This document shows positions 8,010 to 14,053 of a stretch of 23,434 bases of DNA, piece by piece; within the stretch, counting starts at the first letter, position 1, and every line of letters starts with the position of its first letter. The DNA comes from Bacteroidota bacterium (GTDB lineage Bacteria; Bacteroidota; Bacteroidia; Cytophagales; Cyclobacteriaceae). Both the position numbers and the translations under genes were made by a program. The notes under the pieces were generated by a model. The model saw only the letters and a program-made list of their open reading frames with translations. It searched no databases and was not told the origin of the DNA. The stretch is from assembly GCA_023431285.1 (NCBI GenBank), contig JAEYXN010000060.1, positions 1-23,434 of the forward strand, read 5' to 3'.

Positions 8010-10430
8010 CTACGCGCGTTTAAGGACTCCTCTTTTAATGAGCTCTTTCAATAATTCCGGCCATTTACTATCAAGTAACGCTGCCGCTTTTGTTACAATA
8101 TCTGTACCCAGTGGATTGGTAAATTGGCGAATGGTATTCTTCACAACGGTGACACCCGCAGCAGTTGGGCGAGGTGTGATGTCCCAGACCTTTTTGAAGA
8201 ACACAGAATAGGGGCTCTTATCATTCACAGCATCCATCAGATTTCGGATAGATTGCTTGACGGCTTTTCGCATGATGTCGACATTCTTTTTGTCGAGATA
8301 CTGATCACCAGCTACTGTCCATGAATCTCCAACACCGTTTGTAACCGGTACGATGCCTTTGTTCAACTCATCGTGAATGATCTTTGCGACCATAGTTTTT
8401 CCGATCATGTCTGGCTCCTTTTCCATGATGCCAATAAGAAGAGCTTTAAACCTGCCAGCGCTGTCAATGTTCGGGCGCCAGACACCACCCTTCCTCTCGA
8501 CGGTTTCATGAATGCTAAACTCAGCTTTCAGTTTACCAGTGAATGCTTTGTCGGCGATTGCTCCAAACATCTTTTCACCATTGGCATTGATCTTCCCGCT
8601 GGTGAGAACCAACGATTTGAAATACTGGGCAAGGTCATCCTTATTGAAAAGATGCCCACCTGCAAAAGCGTCAGTGAGAAAATGATCACCAAACGCATTT
8701 ATAACTAACGCTTTATCAGCGGCGGTACTATTGACGCCCTTCCTCATTTCCTCGATGGCCATTTGGTGATACCTCTCCCATTCCTTCTTATGGTTGGCCT
8801 TGCTGCTTGAAAAGCTAATGTATCCGGAATTTGATGGGGCAAAGTGCGCGAAGTTATCCTCCGCAAGTTTGAGATACCTGTCGGACGTGGCGCGTTGCCA
8901 ATCGTCATCGGTTGGATTCGACCCGGTTCCCGTACCTGTATTAACTTTACTTTCAAAATACCGTTTGCTCTTATCGATAAAACCCTTAAGCTTTCCAAGC
9001 TCCGTCGCCGAGGCTGACGCCATCTTTGCATAACTCTCGTAAAAATCACCCATTGCGATGATCTCTCCATAAGTGAACTTGACCCCGTTGACGGATAGCT
9101 CGTACGTCGGCGTGATTCGCGACTCATTTACCAGGCCCGCAAGCACGTGCTCTCCAGTATCATACTTGGATTCAGAGAAGAGCTGCGCCGCCAGAGAAAG
9201 CGACTGTGATGCGGCGAGCTTTGCTGTATCAATGGTGATCGACCCATTCCCCTCAATCTTCGGTTTGCTGTCGGCCAGAAGAGGATCAATCTCTTTTTCA
9301 AGCATTGATTTAACCTTATTCCCAACGAACGGGATAAACTGTTCTGCTTTCGCAATCGTGTCCTTGATCAATTTGCAGGAATCGGCATAGGCAGAATTCA
9401 CCGAAGCTGCAAAATTATCTCCGCGGAGCCAGTTGTTCCAGAACTTAGACATCATTGGCTCGGGGATGTAGTTGTTTTCCACCGCTCCCGCGACGGCCCG
9501 GGCACCCGCATAGATCCATTCGTCATTCAGGCCGGCGCCCTTGCAGTTCATCATGTAAACAACTCTCAAAGGAAGCGGTTGTCCGAAGCTGTCGCGCAAC
9601 GCTTTCAAATCAGAACCGCTGATAGATGCACCTCCATATCCACTGAATGAGCTGGCGTTTCCATGGGCCAGTGTAAACACATCGATGATGAATTCTTTCT
9701 TTGCAAGTTCATGCAATGTAGTCTTCAACTGAGTATAAGTTGCCTTAGCATCTTCGAGAATAATCACTTCCGTGTATTTCTTTCCTTTGGCGTCTGCGAA
9801 CTTGTTTAACCACTTCGAAAACTCTTCAGCAATGTAATCCACTACCTTTTCAAGTCCTTCCTGCACGAACTTCCCAACCTTGCTGTCCCATTGGAATGGA
9901 AGGGCGCCGGTATTTTCGATGAACACAACGAGAGCCGTCTTTACAGCGCTCATTTCCTTTGTTAGAATACTCTGCGCTCCAGAGGTCTCCGCATCTATCA
10001 AAGCACTCTCAAAAGCGCTTCGCCATTTGAGTGTCACCGTATTTTTGACCGCCTCGTAGATCCCCTTGTTATTGAGACTCCGGTACGCGATCTGAACGGC
10101 CTCCGAGACGAGCCATGCAGGGGTCGGCATTTTCTTCGGAGGCCGTGGGATCAGATCCGTAGTCCGGGAAGCTTTAGTCGCTTCCCAAAGACATTTCGCA
10201 GCGATGTCCCGCAGCTGATCAGTGATCTGATTCTCATTTACCCTTTTGGAGAAAAAGTAAGAAAGGACATCAGCGACAAATACATCATCTTCAACAACGG
10301 TAGCGGCGTAGCTCCGCGATGAGCTGTGTCCTTTGGCAACGGCAACGGGCTTCGCAGGAGCCACAGGTTTGTTTGTACGCTTGTATTTTCTTAATTCCTT
10401 GTTGAGCAGCAAAAATCTGTTCGATGACAT
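8010..10430 (-). CDS. CHAT-like cysteine protease fused to zinc phospholipase C-like domain, putative effector
   Basis: This 806-residue protein has no signal peptide and begins with the shared leader (NRFLLLNKELRKYKR). Residues ~215-355 look like a caspase-like CHAT domain. It has VFTLAHGNA with His256, then VVYMMNCKGAG with Cys296, the downstream GARAVAGA strand, and a closing FWNNWLRG...AYADS helix. Residues ~520-735 match the pattern of zinc-dependent phospholipase C-like proteins. It has NFAHF (His529), INAFGDHFLTDAFAGGHLF with His583, Asp587 and His593, then KIIHDELNKG (His686), and then W..AGDQYLD. Such lipases hydrolyse phospholipid head groups. The first ~200 residues are helical and unknown. 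Eleven bases separate it from the upstream gene. The two catalytic cores are both intact; which targets they hit is unknown. Confidence 0.7.
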   Translation of the reverse strand: MSSNRFLLLNKELRKYKRTNKPVAPAKPVAVAKGHSSSRSYAATVVEDDVFVADVLSYFFSKRVNENQITDQLRDIAAKCLWEATKASRTTDLIPRPPKKMPTPAWLVSEAVQIAYRSLNNKGIYEAVKNTVTLKWRSAFESALIDAETSGAQSILTKEMSAVKTALVVFIENTGALPFQWDSKVGKFVQEGLEKVVDYIAEEFSKWLNKFADAKGKKYTEVIILEDAKATYTQLKTTLHELAKKEFIIDVFTLAHGNASSFSGYGGASISGSDLKALRDSFGQPLPLRVVYMMNCKGAGLNDEWIYAGARAVAGAVENNYIPEPMMSKFWNNWLRGDNFAASVNSAYADSCKLIKDTIAKAEQFIPFVGNKVKSMLEKEIDPLLADSKPKIEGNGSITIDTAKLAASQSLSLAAQLFSESKYDTGEHVLAGLVNESRITPTYELSVNGVKFTYGEIIAMGDFYESYAKMASASATELGKLKGFIDKSKRYFESKVNTGTGTGSNPTDDDWQRATSDRYLKLAEDNFAHFAPSNSGYISFSSSKANHKKEWERYHQMAIEEMRKGVNSTAADKALVINAFGDHFLTDAFAGGHLFNKDDLAQYFKSLVLTSGKINANGEKMFGAIADKAFTGKLKAEFSIHETVERKGGVWRPNIDSAGRFKALLIGIMEKEPDMIGKTMVAKIIHDELNKGIVPVTNGVGDSWTVAGDQYLDKKNVDIMRKAVKQSIRNLMDAVNDKSPYSVFFKKVWDITPRPTAAGVTVVKNTIRQFTNPLGTDIVTKAAALLDSKWPELLKELIKRGVLKRA

Positions 10431-10441
10431 GGTGATGCGAT

Positions 10442-11227
10442 TTAAGGGTTCCCCAATTGTTCCATTAAGAAGGTTCGCTGATCGGCAGGTAGATCAGGAA
10501 CGGTGTATGACCGATTGCTCTTTCGCTGCACAAGCTCCTCAGGCTTTGCGCGAATGGCAAAGTCCGCGAGTGAAACACTCTTCACTTCATGGCGGTTGAA
10601 CTTCAATCCACCGAAAGCGTTAATCTCGAACTCTCCCTGGAATTCATACTGGCCATTTCCCCAGGGATCATAAGTGCCGTCGTAGCCAAACACCACCGGC
10701 CACTCGCGAGGGTCTTTCTGCATTGGGATCCTGTCCAGCTTTGAAAAGCCTACATTGAGAGAGGACTTGGTGAAGGCTGTGGTATTGGCCAGGTTCCTTC
10801 GAACATAGGCAGCGCCTATCTCTCCATAGGGATTTCCCTCCCAGGTAACTTCAATCATCGCATCAGCGAAGTTGCCAATGGGACGATCGAAGTTGATCCA
10901 CAGAATGGGATAGGTATAAGTAGTCTTACCTGGGTTTTTCATCTTCTGACGGGCCTGCGCTGTGAGCAACCGTTGTGCCTTGTCTGAAGTGATGGTGAGG
11001 CTTCCAGACTTCGCAGCCGCCGGAGCAAGAAGTCCTGTAGCGGATAATCCCAGGTCCGCAGCCTCTACTGCAGTGAGCCCGGCGATACCAAACAGACCAG
11101 CAGGATTCTTCTGAAACGAATACGGCCCTGACTTCTCAAGGGAATACCTGGACTTTTTCTTCGCCTCTTCGCGCGATCCCGGCCTGAATGCGTTTAGCTC
11201 TGTTTGCAAGGTAAGTATCCGGTTCAT
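10442..11227 (-). CDS. Unrecognised beta-rich protein with shared N-terminal leader, putative effector
   Basis: I do not recognise the family of this 261-residue protein. It starts with MNRILTLQTELNAFR, close to the leaders of the neighbouring putative effectors. A small-residue-rich hydrophobic stretch follows at about 41-72 (GLFGIAGLTAVEAADLG and AAA runs), which could be a membrane-active helix pair. From ~103 on, the sequence looks like alternating beta strands rich in aromatic residues (YTYPILWINFD, WPVVFGYDGTYDPWGNG, FEINAFGGLKF). There is no signal peptide and no clear catalytic motif. The ATG lies one base after the previous stop, so translation is very likely coupled. A pore-forming or binding role is possible but unproven. 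Confidence 0.6.
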   Translation of the reverse strand: MNRILTLQTELNAFRPGSREEAKKKSRYSLEKSGPYSFQKNPAGLFGIAGLTAVEAADLGLSATGLLAPAAAKSGSLTITSDKAQRLLTAQARQKMKNPGKTTYTYPILWINFDRPIGNFADAMIEVTWEGNPYGEIGAAYVRRNLANTTAFTKSSLNVGFSKLDRIPMQKDPREWPVVFGYDGTYDPWGNGQYEFQGEFEINAFGGLKFNRHEVKSVSLADFAIRAKPEELVQRKSNRSYTVPDLPADQRTFLMEQLGNP

Positions 11228-11228
11228 G

Positions 11229-12848
11229 TTATGGTTTGTTTTTCAGGTGACCAAAATATCTCAAGGCTCCGTTGTGTTCTTTGCCCAATGGCGGAACGAA
11301 ACCAACCATTTGTTTATCGAATGCATTGATGATAGAATCACTGCAGAGGAAGCCGTCGTTTCCGGAAGTCCCTAGGAATATCTTTCCGGCAAATGCCTCA
11401 CACTTTGATTTGTCAGGCGCAGTGCTGCAAACGTCCCCGTGTGGCCTGATACCTGCAGCATAGATCTTGAGCCAGTTCTCACCTTTCGCTTTATCGAAGT
11501 CGGATCCCATCTTCCTTAACGTATCAGCAATTGCACTCCCCTTGTCAGTGGTCATGTCTTTATGGCGAAGCACTGCAAATACTCCTTTCGCCATCTGGTC
11601 AGCATCAAAAGCCTTCTCCTCCAAGGCTCCTCCAGGACCTTTAGTGATTACCTTCCGGTCTCCAATGTAAACAGCTGCGATACTTTCGTTGGACTGTGGT
11701 GCTTCAAGAACACCAAAGCTTCCACCAGAGGCCGCAAGAATAAGATCCCCTTTACCAAGGTCCGACATCTTTATAAGGCGTCCTCCGTTGTGGGGATCAA
11801 GCGGAGCTTCAGGCTCAAAGACCATAGCCTTCACGTTGGCCTCTTCTTCCACTACCTCCGCGTATTTAATATCAGCGGGTGCTTTTGTGGTAGGGTCCGT
11901 CTGAAGAACATTGTCCACATCTTCCTTCTCAATCTCCTTGTCCATGATCTCAAACTTTTCCTCTAATGCTATAGCACCGAGATCATATGAATTTGCGTAT
12001 GCCATGCTCTGCGCGATCTTCTCAAAGATCTTGTGTTCGTTCTTTGAAGCATCGAGTGATTCTTCTTTTGGTGAAGGCCTGGCAGAAGGTTCAGGCTTAT
12101 GAGCAGGCTTGTCTTTCCCGACTGCTTTCTTTTGGTCTGCATCATATACCTTTTGTCCCTGGAGTATGGCACCGATGTCGCGTGCAAATTCTTCGTCACT
12201 GGCATCGTAACCTCCCACTTGCTTTTCTCCCAACGGCGGCGTACCCTTAGGCTCCGACGTTGTGGTATCTTCAACGTGTGACTCAGATGTTGGTATTGTT
12301 TGATGATCATCAAATTCCGGTGCCGACATCGCAGTGGCATCATCGTCGTCTGACTTCAGCATGTCGTCAATCCTTCCCTCCATGTCCTTCATCTTCTCGA
12401 AGTCTTCTTCCATCTTTTCATCTTCCTCTTCCTCATCGTCGCGCTTGCTGAATCCCGTGACGATCCTTTCAATCCGGTCATCTTCAGAGTCATTGACCTC
12501 ACGATAGGGAGCCTCTACGTAATCCTCGGCATCAAAAGGTTCCACATAAAAAGCCTCGCTCCTGTCTGATTCCCAGCTGCTCATCTCCTTTACACTTCCT
12601 TCATAACTATCCTGCGGGTTGTCCCCAGGCTCATCATAGGCATATGACAGGCTTATGGGCTGACCTTCATCAAAGTGTTCACCCTTTTCAGAGACGACCT
12701 TCTTCTTCACGCCTTTCACTGTTTTCTTCGAGATCGTTGCCCCTGATGGTTTGTTGACTTTCTGTTTCGTAGTCTTCTTCCCGTTGGGTTTGCAATACGT
12801 TTTATATACACTGGCCAGTTCGAACAGCTTTCCTTTTGAGGTGCTCAT
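11229..12848 (-). CDS. Permuted papain/NlpC-P60-like protein with long acidic linker, putative effector
   Basis: This 539-residue protein has three parts. Residues 1-50 are very basic and open with SKGKLFELASVYKTYCK, a diverged form of the leader in the next three genes. Residues ~55-350 are low-complexity and acidic, with Glu/Asp runs near 137-170, and are probably disordered. A short helical piece, SMAYANSYDLGAIALEEKF, is at ~281-299. Residues ~360-539 resemble a circularly permuted NlpC/P60 (YiiX-like) fold: GKGDLILA, then AAVYIGDRKVI, then GFLCSDSIINAF with candidate nucleophile Cys502. At the place where the family usually has Ser-His before the Val-Gly-Ile strand, this protein has Ser389-Ile390, so the catalytic His seems missing or moved. 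Substrate (peptide or lipid amide) is unknown. Confidence 0.6.
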   Translation of the reverse strand: MSTSKGKLFELASVYKTYCKPNGKKTTKQKVNKPSGATISKKTVKGVKKKVVSEKGEHFDEGQPISLSYAYDEPGDNPQDSYEGSVKEMSSWESDRSEAFYVEPFDAEDYVEAPYREVNDSEDDRIERIVTGFSKRDDEEEEDEKMEEDFEKMKDMEGRIDDMLKSDDDDATAMSAPEFDDHQTIPTSESHVEDTTTSEPKGTPPLGEKQVGGYDASDEEFARDIGAILQGQKVYDADQKKAVGKDKPAHKPEPSARPSPKEESLDASKNEHKIFEKIAQSMAYANSYDLGAIALEEKFEIMDKEIEKEDVDNVLQTDPTTKAPADIKYAEVVEEEANVKAMVFEPEAPLDPHNGGRLIKMSDLGKGDLILAASGGSFGVLEAPQSNESIAAVYIGDRKVITKGPGGALEEKAFDADQMAKGVFAVLRHKDMTTDKGSAIADTLRKMGSDFDKAKGENWLKIYAAGIRPHGDVCSTAPDKSKCEAFAGKIFLGTSGNDGFLCSDSIINAFDKQMVGFVPPLGKEHNGALRYFGHLKNKP

Positions 12849-12854
12849 AGGCTT

Positions 12855-13589
12855 CTATTTTTTTAGTTCAAGTTTGAAAATGGCATAAGGATCAAGGGTC
12901 ATTACAAGTTCATTTCTACCAGAAGACATCGCTGTGGAATCTACTTCAATTCTCAGTTCACGATCGTTTGACGAAACGATGTTCGCAAGATTGTCATTAA
13001 TCACAGCAACCGGACGAAACTTATCGTCCACATGAAGGTTCTTTCCCTCCACAATTAGCATCGGTTTTCCTTCAGAGAGACTCAGGCTGACTTTAGTAAC
13101 CGAAGGGGGAAGATTACCTCGCTTCGACTTATTGATGACGTCAGCAAGGTTCTTGTAGTTCACTTTCTTACTGGACACTTTTTCCAGATCGACGTTCTTC
13201 TTTTCTATCTTTTCAAGATCACGAACGGATGAGACGCCGATCTTCCGTAAGCTTTTCTTTGTCTCTGGATCAATGTCAATCGCTTCAATGGAGATATTAT
13301 CTCTGGTAATTGGTTCTTTAGAAGTTTGCCTGATCTGCTGATCTGTAATTGAACCAAGTTGAATGGAAAGCTTTGAGGCTCCTGTCTGTCCTGGTTGCGC
13401 AGTGACGAAACGTACTTCATCCCCATTGTACGTTGGAAACAGATTAAGATCAATACCCACATCTTTTACCGTATATGTCAAAGGGCGATTGATCGCTTTG
13501 ACAGCAAGAATCTCTCTTGCTTTATCAAGCTCAATCACAAGCGAGTCTATGAACGACTCAAGATTCCATTCCTTGTTCACCGCTGGCAT
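12855..13589 (-). CDS. Three-part adaptor-like protein (trypco2-like, HhH-like, IPT-like segments)
   Basis: Residues ~10-85 of this 244-residue protein hold a helix (SFIDSLVIELDKARE), a strand pair (LTYTVKDVGIDLNLF), a loop, and SKLSIQLGSI. This order resembles the trypco2-type domains known to sit beside proteases and effectors in bacterial conflict systems. The match is by eye and weak. Residues ~112-128 (SLRKIGVSSVRDLEKI) look like a helix-hairpin-helix. Residues ~162-244 form a beta domain (PMLIVEGKNL, PVAVINDN, RELRIEVDS) similar to an IPT/TIG sandwich. The gene overlaps the end of the 114-aa gene by 32 bases; GAGGAG lies just before the ATG. It sits directly upstream of the four effector-like genes, which would fit a chaperone or loading adaptor (inference). 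Confidence 0.55.
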   Translation of the reverse strand: MPAVNKEWNLESFIDSLVIELDKAREILAVKAINRPLTYTVKDVGIDLNLFPTYNGDEVRFVTAQPGQTGASKLSIQLGSITDQQIRQTSKEPITRDNISIEAIDIDPETKKSLRKIGVSSVRDLEKIEKKNVDLEKVSSKKVNYKNLADVINKSKRGNLPPSVTKVSLSLSEGKPMLIVEGKNLHVDDKFRPVAVINDNLANIVSSNDRELRIEVDSTAMSSGRNELVMTLDPYAIFKLELKK

Positions 13590-13902
13590 ACTCCTCTGAT
13601 TTTTCAGTCACAGATATTTTTACCTTAAGCTGGTGGAATACGGGAAGTATGGTTGTCGCCACATAGTACAACGGAGGTGCGCCTCCCAGACTAAGTGATC
13701 CATCTTCGAGAACGTCGATGTCGAGCTGTACAGGCATATCCATTTCTACATACTCGAGGCTCATAGAGGTTCCCATTTCGATGTCCTCGATATATCCATC
13801 AATGTCTGTCATCTCCGCGACGAGCTCACTCATCTCAAGCATAGCTTCGTCGACCATGCCAGTTATCGTTGTTGATTCATTTTGCGACTCCATTCTTCGC
13901 AT
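13558..13902 (-). CDS. Small acidic adaptor-like protein related to the N-terminus of the next gene
   Basis: This gene encodes 114 residues, or 111 if translation starts at the second ATG (13893). Both starts lie inside the end of the 57-aa gene, and neither has a strong ribosome site. The N-terminal half is a strongly acidic, Met-rich helix (DEAMLEMSELVAEMTDID). The second half is beta-rich, with SLEYVEMDMPVQLDIDV, GSLSLGGAPPLYYV and PVFHQLKVKISV. The order helix, strand pair, Gly loop, final [His/Ser]-x-Leu-x-[Val/Ile] strand parallels the first 85 residues of the neighbouring 244-aa protein. Both may therefore carry the same trypco2-like domain. Function unknown; the dense packing indicates a structural or adaptor subunit of the same system. 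Confidence 0.55.
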   Translation of the reverse strand: MRRMESQNESTTITGMVDEAMLEMSELVAEMTDIDGYIEDIEMGTSMSLEYVEMDMPVQLDIDVLEDGSLSLGGAPPLYYVATTILPVFHQLKVKISVTEKSEEYASGEQGMES

Positions 13903-14050
13903 TTGATTTAGAGAGCGCTTCTTTCCTGACGTCCACAGGAAGAAGGCTGACCTTCTTATCGAACATTACCTTCTGTCCTTCTATCTGTACGGATGGCTCA
14001 CCACTTTTGGTGGCCATCGCAAATGCCGGAAATACAGTCTGCTTGCTCAT
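13877..14050 (-). CDS. 57-aa small operon protein, unrecognised
   Basis: A short reading frame fills the otherwise empty gap between the 758-aa and 114-aa genes. Its ATG lies three bases after the stop of the upstream gene, and its TGA lies inside the start region of the downstream gene. The product begins MSKQTVFPAFAMATKSGEPS, continues with VQIEGQKVMFDKKVSLLPVD, and ends in a Lys/Asn-rich tail (KEALSKSNAKNGVAK). It is basic, has no signal peptide or membrane segment, and could form a small beta hairpin plus helix. The stretch SGEPSVQIEGQKV faintly recalls PAAR-type strand repeats, but it is too short to call. Its exact fit between neighbours is the main evidence that it is real. Confidence 0.6.
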   Translation of the reverse strand: MSKQTVFPAFAMATKSGEPSVQIEGQKVMFDKKVSLLPVDVRKEALSKSNAKNGVAK

Positions 14051-14053
14051 CTG

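Noticed and set aside
7489..8211. 240-codon open frame on the plus strand
   Set aside because: It is antisense to the end of the CHAT/phospholipase gene and to the L,D-transpeptidase-like gene, with Ser/Phe/Leu-rich composition typical of a shadow frame and no family features.
13877..14050. 57-aa protein as a PAAR-type spike tip
   Set aside because: Only about thirteen residues resemble a PAAR strand repeat, the His/Cys metal ligands are absent, and the protein is too short.
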